From NCBI GenBank assembly GCA_030737875.1, contig CM060915.1, forward strand, positions 901,968,177 through 902,032,176: a stretch of DNA of 64,000 nt, in the 5' to 3' direction. A model generated the notes under the pieces. The model was not told where the DNA came from, ran no database searches, and saw only the letters and a list, made by a program, of their open reading frames with translations. Positions 12,243-22,845 of this stretch are shown here, in pieces. Both the position numbers and the translations under genes were made by a program. Source of the DNA: Allium sativum. Taxonomy: Eukaryota > Streptophyta > Magnoliopsida > Asparagales > Amaryllidaceae. How positions within the stretch are numbered: the first letter of the stretch is position 1; each line of letters begins with the position of its first letter.

Positions 12243-12315
12243 TTAGACTGAGTTGCGATGTAAACCTGCTCGGAACCAACCGGCACATCCAGTATTCGCA
12301 ACAATACCTGTCTAA
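12243..12315 (+). other. Two-stem structured element, LARD 3' LTR copy
   Basis: TTAGAC/GTCTAA outer stem and GTTGCGA/TCGCAAC inner stem, as in the 5' LTR. The loop differs by a few bases (GCTCGGAACCAACCGGCA). Confidence 0.75.
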
Positions 12316-14302
12316 TGTGAGTGGTAGTGGCTTTAATTTATTTAGTTAAAGCTAGAACAAGAATAGTAGGGTTAAGTTAACAAAGACACTTAACCAGTTC
12401 AACATGATAACTAGACTGATGGGTGGGGTTAGGTTCAGACTGACACTTAACCATTAATAATAACATGATAGTTAAAACAGACGGGCCAGGTTAAGTTAAA
12501 AAGGAATACTTAACCAACACAGAGTAAATGGGTAGGGTTAAGAAATAAATACTTAACCAATATAACTTGGTTTGTGGTAGGGTTAAGTCAACATGAGTTA
12601 CTGACAACACTTAACCAGTTTAACAGGGTAAATGAAGAGGGTTAAGTTGGCTTGAATTGACTAATGACACTTAACCAATCCAAATTGACGGGAAAGGGAA
12701 CTAAGTAGAAAACCTTAGTTAAGAAAACAACGATTCTGGAAACTAAGTGGTAAATCTTAGTTAGTAAAACTAAGTAGTAATTCTTAGTATAACACGGGAA
12801 GGAGTGAATGTCCATCTGAATAGAAAGAAGGCTCCAACGAATTGGGTTACGAGGCCCGAGGCTTCGAGGGGACGTGAGGGTACTCTTGGTATCCCTCTGT
12901 GAGGCTGCAGATGATCCGCCTTGGCCCACGGAGGTTAAGGTCTGCGTAGAAGAACCAGGGGTATGCCTTGGTTGCAATACGTGGCAACCTAAAGACTAGG
13001 ATGGACCGGCGTGATTCGGCGAGCAAACGGTAGCCCTGTGATAGCGACTCGTCGTCTACCATCCATCTTCAGTCAATCGAGATACGTGAAGCGGAAAGGC
13101 GGAGAACTCCAAAAGACCATATACTTGCTATCTAGTTATGGGTGAGGATGGCCATAGGATAGTGGGGCACCGGGGGCCGGCGTATAGTTCTCATTTTACA
13201 AGGTGTGCCTTTCATTAGTTGAGGGAGGGGTCAAGTGGGACCATAGCCACTGAAATAAAAACAGACCTTAGCATCTGCATCGGCAGATATCTGAAAGCTC
13301 CCGACCGAGTTCTGTATTCCTTGATTTGCCCTGACACAGGACTCGGACCGCACATTACAGAACATGTGCATCTAGACAAGCGATAACGATTCACGATACA
13401 TGCGTGGGAAAGTATAGGAACATATACCACTCAAGGTAGTGTGTCCTAGACTTGGGGCATCGTTCGACAGGTAGCATAATTCCTGGTTGAACTAGGCGGC
13501 ATAAATCCTGAATCCGAGAAGCATTCAGCAGACAGCATAAACTCTAGTTAAATCTAGAAAGCACTTGATAGAAAACCCTAGATTAGATCTAGGTAATAAA
13601 TAATAAATGTATGCCTGAAGGCAATGGAAATTTCAGGGGTGGGAATCACGTTATTGATACTAGTTGGAACACTAGTTAGGTGGCGCAGAGACAGTAGAAA
13701 AACAAGGAAATGGCGAAGCGGCGAAAGTATTAGAGAACATCCAGTTTATCTTATCTTAGCATATCTTGTGTTGATCTCGTCTAATCTTGCTGACCCTATC
13801 ATCATGGTGTTATCTTGTATTCAGTTAATTCATGTCGTTTTGTTTTCCATGTTCACATGCTAGAAGTTACTGAACTTACTCAGGCTTTATGTCTGACTCT
13901 GTGTTTCTTTCGTCTTCTTTTCTTCCGTTCCCCTCCCCCCCCCCAGGTAGTAAAGGAGGGAATAGTTTAGCTCAGGTTAAGTTGGACTGTCACCCTTTCC
14001 AGCTTGAAGATTTGTCGAAGTTTTCTTGGATTCTCTTTTCAGATGCTATGGCTGGCTCTTGCAAAAATCGGGGAATATAAATGTTGTTTTTATGCTTCTT
14101 TATTTTGTAAGACAGATGATACTCTGATATTGTAAAGAAACCATTGTACAGACTATTTTATCAATAAAGCAAAGTTTTATTTTCCGCTGTTTAATTTCTG
14201 TCTGTCTTGTAATTTATCTGCATCTTTTACCCTAAATGCTCCACAGAACTTAGTGCATTCCCTTTGTGAGTGACACTAATGGACGTGGGGTGTTACACAC
14301 TT

Positions 14303-14850
14303 AAAGGAATGCCCCTTCAATGAAAGTTACAATATTTTATTTATTTGTCATGGAGCTTGTTCATTGTTTGAGTCTTTGCGACTTTTCCCATTCACTTCTC
14401 AAGGCGGTGCCATTCTATTCTTGCATTTGTGCATGTTGATATTTACAGCATTTGATACTTGAGTTAGTGTTGTTGGGGTCACTATTATTTGTTTGATTCT
14501 GAGAGAACAAGCGCTCGGCAGATAGCCTACGATCATGAAATCATTTTAATCAAGTTTTGATTTAAATGAGACTTGCAAGCTAGAAATTAATTCTGAAAGA
14601 TATGCTCTTAATCGTAGAGATAAAGTTCAGTACATCATTCGCAGGTTATTACAGGCTGTTTACAAGAGGTTTTGAACATAAAAAAAAAGTAGAACATGAA
14701 ATAAATCATGAACTAAAGTAGGAAACAGAGCATGAAGTAAAGCAATGACAATGTTGATCACTTATTCTGGACCAATAGAATTGAAGCACATTCAGTTGTT
14801 ATCAGTTGATGATCAGCCTTGGCATGGTTTGAACAAAAGCTTCATTGTTT
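14303..14850. other. E1 internal sequence, no gene seen
   Basis: Continuation of the E1 core to the right of the LARD. It lies downstream of gag on the minus strand, where protease and RT would be expected, and no such motifs are found. Confidence 0.55.
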
Positions 14851-14899
14851 TTTGCCCCTTAGCCCTGGGGATTCGAGGCAGTGTTTGAGGACTGTGGAT

Positions 14900-16440
14900 T
14901 TTTCACATATTGTTGCAAATGATTCTTCCTAATCATCTCTTCGATCAGTGACCTCAGATGCCTACACTTGTTCGTGTTGTAGCCTGAATGATTATGGAAT
15001 CGGCAGAACTTTCCAGAGTTTGCTTGATGATCATTGATCTTCTATGGCTTGGGTATTGGATAGTCTTCGGTGTCCTTGGCTGCAGCAATGATGTTTTCTG
15101 GAGTGTTATTTAAGGGTGTTAGCTCTGATGGATTGGAAAGGCATGGCTTCTTGCTGTCTTGATTTTCCTTTCCATAGCCTCCTCTCTTCTGACCTCCAGT
15201 ATTTTTCTAATTGTACTGAGTAGCAGTATTTTTAGGAGCTCTGAGAAGCGGGCTAGCATCAATAATATGAAGAGGTGCTGGACCAGTTTCCACTCTCATG
15301 TTCTCTTCATCTTTTTTATATAATTTCTCGAGTGTGTTTGGTTCTTTGATTTTAATCCATTTACCAAATTCGCTCTTCTCGTCTATAGCGCCGATTAGAG
15401 ACATTAAGATCATGCGAGGTTCGGGATTCCCTACTTCAGATACAACATCAATAAATCTTTTGGGAAAGCTTTGACAGATTCTCCTGGATTTTGCTTCATG
15501 TACGTAAGAGAGATAACGTCCTTAGCTTTCGTTGCTTGCAACCTGAACTGCTCTTTATATATCAGGGTCAAATCATCAAATCGGTCGACGGATTTGGGTG
15601 GCAGCCTCATAAACCATAACGATGCGACACCTTCTAGATAAAGAGGGAAGCACAAGCATTTGATCTCATCCGTGGCCTTGGATGCATTCATGTGCCACCA
15701 GTATTTGTAAAGGAAGTGATTTGGTTCATAATTTCCATTATACGAAGGCAAAGTAGGATGAGTGAACTTTTGGGGGAATTCAGCCTTGTGGATCTTCCTT
15801 GTGAATGGATTTTTACCGGTGGAGATGTCCCTTTCACTATCCTTGCAAGGAAGGATACCTTTCATGATTTGTTTTACCACATCCGCGATATATTTCTTTG
15901 ATTTGTGTTATTATAGAGAACATACTTCGATCTCTTTTCTGGATGCCCATCGTGGTAAGCGTTAGTGTTTAGAGGATCTAGGTCTTTTACTTCCACTACG
16001 GGAAGGTGCTCCCTTGACAGAACTTGCAACTCATCGGTTATTTTGATCGGTATGGTTTATTGCCTTCAGCTTTGGGTCTTCGACATTAGCATCGTCTTTG
16101 TCAATAAATCCTTCCAAGTTGTCATTATGGGGATCGGAGGCTGATGAATTTGCATTCTCTTCGAGGTTGACATGGATTTGCGGAGGAGGAGCGGGATTTG
16201 CTTGAGCGTTTAGAAGAGCGCTCACTTTATCCATCAAAGCTGGATTAGCATCCACGAGGGTTTTATTAGCATCGATTAAGGCTCTATTGGAAATTTCCAT
16301 TTGTTGGCTTAAGTTAGTGACAACGGCATCTAATTCTGCTTTAGTTCCTCCAGCTCCGGATATTGAATTTTCTCCAGCTTCGAAACAGTTAGTGAGTGGA
16401 GTGGTCTCATTATTAGCAACATTTCATTCTCTTCAATGAC
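14900..16440 (-). pseudogene. gag: E1 gag (Tat-type Ty3/gypsy), decayed
   Basis: On the minus strand an N-terminal piece (16300-16031) with an Asn/Ala/Asp-rich region is followed by the retrotransposon-gag capsid-like domain at 15880-15431. That domain shows FPLYLEGVASLWFMRLPP, a loading segment around 'IYKEQFRLQATKAK', and the QNPGESVKAF motif typical of plant gag. A segment at 15020-14930 has KFCRFHNHSGY followed by KCRHL, the cysteine/histidine motif of Tat gag proteins. Frame changes and stops separate the pieces, so no single frame remains. Gag would form the particle packaging E1 RNA. No pol follows. Confidence 0.75.
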
Positions 16441-16547
16441 TTTGCTTGAGGTCTTCTTCGACTTAGCGATTATTTTGGAGAAGAATGCGGCTTAGAATTT
16501 TAATGCAAGGCTTTTAGACTTGAGAGAAGGAAGGAGATGCGAACACG

Positions 16548-16567
16548 GCCCCATGATGGGCGCCAAA
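16548..16567 (-). other. E1 primer binding site
   Basis: On the minus strand TTTGGCGCCCATCATGGGGC directly follows the inner end of the 5' LTR (TG at 16568 on the plus strand). The TGGCGCC form is common in Athila/Tat lineages. Confidence 0.7.
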
Positions 16568-18777
16568 TGTAGATCTTAAAACTGGAATCAACACTAAGGG
16601 TGCAAATGTGCACTTCACCAATAATGGTTAGAATTAAAATATGAGGCCACAATCGCAAAATTAAAGTATAAAAATGAGGACAAGAAGCTTTTTATAATGG
16701 TTCGATTCAATATGAATCTACGTCCACTTCTAATCAATTCACATTGTGATATCTGGGCTTACAAAATATGCAATTTCAATAATTACATCCATTTCTCTTT
16801 TTTAAATCTCTTTATGATCTAGCTTCTCTTTAAATTGGCAAGGAATTGATAGGATCTCTAGCTTTGTGGTGGTAGAAGTATGGATCTTTAGTCACTCAAA
16901 TGCCTTGATCCTTTTTCCATGATATGACAAGAATTTTGCATTAGATCTGGATTTAAAGTGGATTAGAGAAGATATGAAATTGCTTGAATGACGTTGGAGT
17001 GATTTATCTTGTAGATTAAACGGGATTGAAAGTGCTTGGATTCAATTGGAGAGAGCTTTAATGATCATCATCATGGATTTGATCTACATGAAGTTGGGGA
17101 AGAGTTGTTGAATCAATAGAAGACATTAGAGAAGTTGTAGGTGAGCTTTGAATTTGGCGGCACCTCCTTGTAGCAATGAATTTTCAGTCCCCCTTATAAG
17201 TGGGAATATGAGGAGTATTTATAGTTGGAGCTAAAAGGTAGTGGCATTGTTGTAAATTAATGTGCACAACTATACATAGCTGCCACTAACGTTTCAGTCC
17301 CCTTTTTGCCATCCAAAACAAGACTTACGGTCTATAAACAACACTGCGGCCTAAAGTGGTACTTGTGGATCAAATGCAGTCTAAAATCATTGGGAACAAT
17401 CAACATATTTAAGGATTCAAAGCTGCTTGCTCGCGGTCCAAAATATCACAGGGACGACCTAAAGGTACTCTCATATCCAATGAGCTAAATTAGATCTTCG
17501 ACCGACCTGTCACTTTTCTACCTATTTTGTGCCATGTGTTTCATATTATGCCACCAAACAGAAGTGGTCACATGACCTAAGGTAAGACCAACCCATATAT
17601 TTAGCTGATGTGAGAATAACCGTTGTATAGACTTGTTTTAGTGCACATGCTTTATATATTAAATCATGCCTTGCATGGCTTTGACAACCAAAAAATGCTC
17701 CACTATGGAACGTCTTAAAAGGAGGATAACGACTTAACGGTCTAATGACAACCCGAAGTTCTAACAGTAGATACGGTCTAATTTGTTTCAAGAGTTAAAT
17801 GCCCTGACGACTAATGAAGCTACGTCGTTCTTTATAATGTGCCAAGTGTCCAATACATAATTCATGAGGATGTCCTAATTGGACTTTGAAGACCTACATG
17901 CATTATATCAGTATGTACGTGCACTTCTTGACCCTCATAACAGTTAGAACCTGCCCAAGGTATATGAAATACTGTGGTCTTGAGCTTGTTGCTTACTTTG
18001 GTGAAAGCCCATCCTTTGTTATAAAACGACATGTTTATCGTTATACTACATATGTTTTGGCAGTTAGAGCTTCGATGATCTAAGACTGGATTAGTGTGGC
18101 CAACGATCCAAAGGTGCTAGCAACCCTGGAACGACCTAAAACCTTATCCATTTCTAACGCTCTAAAATGATGGAATGGTCTAGAAGCACATTAGAAACTA
18201 AAATCCGAGGGCTCGATGCATTCCATCCATGTGGCCCTTCTCCTTTACACACTTAACATTGGTTTTACGAACCAGCTTCCTGATGATGAATTGAACGATC
18301 TTATTTTGGTGCTGGCGTGTTGAGTGCCTTTGAGTTCATGCCGTATGTTTTATTGTGTTTGATGTCCTGATTATGTAGCAGCATTATAGGCCACTTGTAT
18401 GTATTTCGTACAACTAACTTGTGCATGTGTCACGCCCGCATATCCTTGTTTGTATGAGCACCTTAGTTTAGGTCGTGATAACAACATAAACAATGTCACA
18501 AGCTGGTTAAATGACGGCCTAAGTGTATCTTGTTCTTTAGCGACCTAAAAGGGTCTTTATGAATGATCTAAACGTGACGTGCTAAAGAGACACCCCCACT
18601 ATCCAAGTACGGTGCGGATTAAAGCACTTGCGGACCGATGCGTGCACACGAACTAAAGCTTCAGCGCGAGCCAAAGCGTACATGCGACCTAAAAAGGATG
18701 CGAGTTAGATGAAGCCACGTGTCAACATTCATACACACTTCATTATCTTGAACCACGTTTTCATAACAGTGTTGACA
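16568..18777 (-). repeat. E1 5' LTR
   Basis: 2210 bp, bounded by TGTAGATC at the primer-site side and GTTGACA at the outer side. Its 17135-18777 part is colinear with 169-1812. No gene. The outer flank ATCAT (18778-18782) is the presumed target duplication, whose partner is outside the window. Confidence 0.8.
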
Positions 18778-19118
18778 ATCATCTGTAACGAGGATAATGT
18801 CAATTAGAATGCTTATTGCAATTGCATCCATACATGACTTACAAATACATTAAATGGATGTTAAACTGTATTCTTAAATGGTGAATTAGAGGAAGAAATT
18901 TATATGAAACAAACTGAAGGATGTCTAAACTTAGAAAATGAGAATAAAATTTGCAAACTGGTAATCACTTTATGGCCTAAAGCAAGCTCAAAAATAGTGG
19001 CATGAGATTTTTTTTTAATACTATGTTATCAAATGGATTCACAATAAATGAATTAGATAAATGTGTGTACATCAAACACACACATATTTGGATACGTCAT
19101 TGTTTGTCTATATGTTGA
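18778..19118 (+). pseudogene. Ty1/copia reverse transcriptase, 5' fragment
   Basis: Translates, with frameshifts, to copia RT motifs: MSIRMLIAIASIHDL, then MDVK followed by VFLNGELEEEIYMKQTEG, then KICKL and LSNGFTINELDKCVYIK, ending in CLYV just before the catalytic DD. The reading continues at 37508 with VDDLLILGNN. The Tat/Grande element therefore inserted inside the YVDD codons. E1 borders the left side. Stops and frameshifts show it is dead. Confidence 0.85.
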
Positions 19119-19865
19119 TGTTGGCTAGCTTTTTGACCAAGCCACCCAGGTTCACTCACAAGAAGAAAGTATGAAATAACGTTCCCTAAGTACATGAAGG
19201 AACAGATCGCACCAGAGGATCGCCCCTCATCGGATCGCCCCTTATCGGATCGCACCTCATCGGATCGCCCCCATTACATCAGCGATACGACCACTTCTAT
19301 GCGACTCGATCCGTACATACACTACTACCCAGTACAGACCGATCCGATCCCCCGATGCGCGGCGAAGCCTTTGATCCATTCAAGCACGAGCTAGTCTTCG
19401 GCGATCCGAGAGGCACGAATCTAGCGACACGTGTCCCCAACTGTCATTTTGACTGATTCTCCCCCTTTGCTCGATCCGATATTGTAACACCCCGCCTCCG
19501 CTAGGGTCACTCGCAAAGGAATGCACTAGCTTTAGAGGGGCATTATTGGTAAACATGCACAGAAATATCACAAGACAGAACATATATAAATAGCAGAAGT
19601 AAAATCAAACTTTCATAACATGAATAAATAAGGTCTAAAGCCTTTTACATCAGAGTACATCAAAACCTGTCTTGCAATAGTAAAGAAGCATAAAGACTTT
19701 TTAATAAATTATTCCCCAAGTAAAACAGTAAAGTAGCCATAGCCAAGAGAAGTCCAAACCATCCATGATGACCTTCAAGCAGAAGAAGTCCGAACTAAAC
19801 AACATTGTTTCCTCCCTGTAACCTGGGGGGGGGAAACGGAAGAAAAGAGGCGAAACAAAACGGGT

Positions 19866-19880
19866 CAGTCAAAAAGACTG
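19866..19880 (-). other. Small hairpin near the splice acceptor, solo LTR
   Basis: CAGTC-AAAAA-GACTG on the plus strand. Other families have CAGAC/GTCTG at the same place, so the stem changes on both sides together. Confidence 0.55.
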
Positions 19881-21334
19881 AGTAAGTCCTATCTACTTCC
19901 AGTATAAAAACAGGTAAAGGTAACATGACATGCATAAACTGAAAGTAAACATAAGGATAACTACAAGATAGATAAGCCAGGACAGCCGGTTGAACTACTG
20001 TGGCAGGGTAAACCAAGGTATCATGATAAACTGCGGTGTTATGATAAGTCAAGGTATCACATCGTCGGATTTCTGTCGAGTACATTACCCCAAGGTATCT
20101 ACCCCGTCTAACATCCCACGGTATCTATTAAGTATATTCTTCCTAGTCCTAACATGTATATTTGCTCTGCACCTCTCGTACTAGTATCCCTACCCGCGTC
20201 ATGTGTTAACCATGAATGTCCCGTGCTCAAAGTCGTGTAATGGTCCATGTCAACCTAATATCACATATATAGGTTACTCAAATCCTATGTTTCTTTCCAT
20301 GTATATAAGTTCAGTCCTTTGCCGTACCTCGTACGGGCTTCCTCATGTCGTATTATCCTTGAAATCGTTTGGACTGTCACCCTTGTTCTAGCTAGGCTCT
20401 TCCATATGAATCATCGTTTGAACTACTAGGACTTACGCCACCTAGCACCACTAGGGATTACGCTTACCTATTGCACGCTTTCGTATTTTGGTTTGGGTTA
20501 AACCACCTAGGCCACTAGGGATTACGCTAACCCTCAACCGCGCCCTTTTTCCCACGCATTCATCGTGAATCGTTTTTCTATAACTGTATGCACATGTATC
20601 ACATCGTGCCATCCGAGTCCTGTCACCGACCAAAACAAGAAATACAGGACTCGGTCGGGAGCTTTAGATTTATCTGCCGATGCAGATACTAAGGTCTGCT
20701 TTTCTACGCGTGGCTATGGTCCCACGAGACCCCTCCCTCAACTAGTGAAAGGCAACACAAGAGAAAATCTTGCATGAGAACTACACTCCGGCCAGCCCAC
20801 ATCCTACGGCCTACCTCACCCATAATTAGATAGCAATTATGGTCTGTTGGGTGTTCCCTGCCTTTCCGTACGTACACGCTTGACTCAAGATGGTAGATGA
20901 TCGGCGAACTTGCTATCTCGGGCACCTTATGTATCCGTCGACTCACTGCTATCCACCCCAGTCTTTAGGTCGCTCGCATAGCAACCAAGGCATATTCTTG
21001 GTTCTTCTACCGCAGACCTCAACCTCTTGTGAGCCCAGGATGATCATCTGCGACCTCACAGAGGGATACCAAGAATATCCTCACGTTCCCCGAAGCCGCT
21101 GCTTCGTTACCCAGTTCGCTGGAGCCTTTATCTAAATCAGATAGCCTGCTCCTACGCGTATACTTGAACGATGACCTACCGTATCGGGTTACTCATCTAT
21201 CTAAGAAGTGGTCCAGATTTCCTTGACTAAGAATTATTACTTAGTTTCCCTTAACTAAGGTTTACCACTTAGCCTTATTTCCATTACCCTTGTTAACTAT
21301 GGTTATTTACCTAATCCTCCGAATTAGGGTTTTT

Positions 21335-22040
21335 CTAATGGGTTAAGTGTCACTTAAGTTCATAACTTAGCCCGTCTACAAACCATGTCAAAATTTGCTA
21401 AGTATCCAAGTCCAAGACTTAACCCTACAAACCATGTGTCAAGTTGGCTAAGTATATCAAGCAATCCATAACTTAACCTCGTCTAATTATCATTTTATAT
21501 TGGTTAATTATATAAATTAACTTGACCTTGTCAAATTACCGAGTCAAATCGGTCAAGCGTATTCAAGTGATTCGTGACTTAGCCTTATCATGTTTTCACG
21601 TTAGATTGGTTAAGTATAGATTAACTTAACCTCATCAAAATAACGAGTTAGATTGGTTAAGTATAGGTCACTTAACCTCATCAAATCATCGTGTTAAATT
21701 AGTTAAGTGTTTAACTTAACCCCATCCGATTACCATTTTTAGATTAGTTAAGCCTAATCTTAACCCATCCATTAACTGTATTATACAGTTAAGTGTCATT
21801 AGGAAAATTTACTTAACCTTATCACGTTATCGTGTTGGATTGATTAAGTGTTGGTTAACTTAATCCCGTCCACTAGTCGTATACAAATGGTCAAGTGTCA
21901 TTAGGCAAATCAAGTTACTTAACCTACCCAAGCTTATCATGTTTTGTTAAGTATCATTAGCCTAATCAAATTACTTAACCCATTTGTCCATATCATATTT
22001 GGTTAAGCCTCATTAATCAAATTAACTTAACCCTATTATG
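21335..22040. repeat. Dispersed GGTTAAGT / ACTTAACC motif cluster (solo LTR)
   Basis: More than a dozen degenerate copies of GGTTAAGT and ACTTAACC alternate, often with GTGTCATTAG between them. The same motif cluster lies at the equivalent place in the LARD LTRs. Confidence 0.7.
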
Positions 22041-22078
22041 TGGCATTAATTTAATTAATGCACCCTCAACCTCTCACA

Positions 22079-22258
22079 TTAGACCTTGTTGTGGTTACTA
22101 GTTAAGCCGGGCGGGTCCGGGTAGATTTACACCACAACCTAGTCTAACCTCGGGTCTTAAGCGCGACATGACCAACTTCTCACATTGGGTCCTATTGTTT
22201 GCAACTACTAGTTAGGCCGGTCGGTTCCGGGTAGTTTTACGTTGCAAACTCAACCCAA
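22079..22258 (-). other. Paired two-stem structured elements, solo LTR
   Basis: Copy 1 is 22079-22147: outer TTAGAC/GTCTAA, inner TTGTGG/CCACAA. Copy 2 is 22185-22258: outer TTGGGT/ACCCAA, inner GTTTGCAAC/GTTGCAAAC. Both have a central CCGG-(6 nt)-CCGG. Outer and inner stems differ between the copies yet remain fully complementary. Confidence 0.78.
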
Positions 22259-22330
22259 CCTCGAGTTGGCCACGCTCATATTATCTAAGTTCATCATGTT
22301 TCCAAAACATGTTACAAGTTTTCAAGCATT

Positions 22331-22396
22331 TGGGTAGACCTAACTTAATAGGTAAATTCCCAAAGGGTAGACCTAACTTAATAGGTAAATTCCCAA
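22331..22396. repeat. 33-bp perfect tandem duplication
   Basis: The unit containing GGGTAGACCTAACTTAATAG occurs twice in tandem. The complement of its core is also duplicated in the LARD LTRs (4811-4951). Confidence 0.8.
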
Positions 22397-22589
22397 GCTC
22401 ATGTTTTATACATACTTACATGTCATCTTCCATGTTATCTTTCAAGTCATATTTTCAAGTATAAACACCTGTCCTATTCAAATTAAGATTTTTCGACATG
22501 TTCATGTTTATCTAACTACCAAAAATCGTGTTTTCCCAACGCAAGCAAAGCGAGTCAACATAGTAAGGATACTATGTCACTTATTGGTC

Positions 22590-22845
22590 TCAAAACATGC
22601 ATGATGCCAAAAAGGGCTTGGCTTCCACATGCATAACATCATAAAGGGATTGGCCATAAACATGCATAGTGTCATAAGGTAATTTGGCCACAAACATGCA
22701 TATTATCAAAAGGGATTTGGCCATAAACATGCACAACTAAAAAGAGGGGATTGGCCACGAACATGCATAATCTCATAAAGGATTTGGCCACAAACTTGCA
22801 TGTTAGCATAAGGGGTTTGGGTTCATAAACATGCATAAGGCCCAA
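22590..22845. repeat. ~40-bp degenerate tandem repeats (AACATGCATA / GGATTTGGCCA)
   Basis: Six or seven copies of a unit containing AAAGGGATTTGGCCATAAAC and ATGCATA lie in the solo LTR, 5' of the structured pair in the element's sense. Confidence 0.75.

Larger units (their letters stand above)
3210..14297 (+). mobile_element. LARD: non-autonomous LTR element with giant LTRs, complete
   Basis: Near-identical 4658-bp (3210-7867) and 4688-bp (9610-14297) LTRs, both beginning TGTAACACCCC and ending GTGTTACA, flank a 1742-bp core with no gag or pol. Five-base target duplications CACTT lie at 3205-3209 and 14298-14302. The core begins with an initiator-Met-type primer site and ends with a purine tract. 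The tract is preceded by GGGGACGAAATCC, the usual end of Tekay/Del chromovirus internal regions. Large retrotransposon derivatives (LARDs) have LTRs of about this size, though usually a longer core. Mobilisation would need proteins from a chromovirus. It inserted into the E1 internal region. Confidence 0.93.
9610..14297 (+). repeat. LARD 3' LTR
   Basis: Matches the 5' LTR throughout with occasional substitutions. The clearest length differences are in the AT microsatellite at 10228-10266, longer here, and in the C tract before the splice acceptor (13931-13944). The tRNA-like copy is at 9888-9961, TATA at 10519-10530, donor at 10790, hairpin at 12243-12315, small hairpin at 13881-13895 and acceptor at 13946. 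It is followed by the target duplication CACTT. Confidence 0.93.
169..18777 (-). mobile_element. E1: gag-only Tat-like Ty3/gypsy element, split by the LARD
   Basis: Two direct copies of one LTR (169-1812 and 16568-18777) flank an internal region that is only about 3.6 kb once the LARD at 3210-14297 is removed. A TGGCGCC primer site next to the right LTR and a purine tract next to the left LTR fix the orientation as minus. Inside there is a gag with a Tat-type cysteine/histidine segment, but no protease, reverse transcriptase or integrase. This fits a non-autonomous gag-only (TR-GAG-like) derivative. The right end abuts copia coding sequence at 18778, so E1 inserted into that copia element. 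The left target duplication is outside the window. Confidence 0.75.

Noticed and set aside
22590..22845. CRISPR-like regular repeats
   Set aside because: Units are diverged and unevenly spaced, in a plant LTR; a minisatellite explains them.
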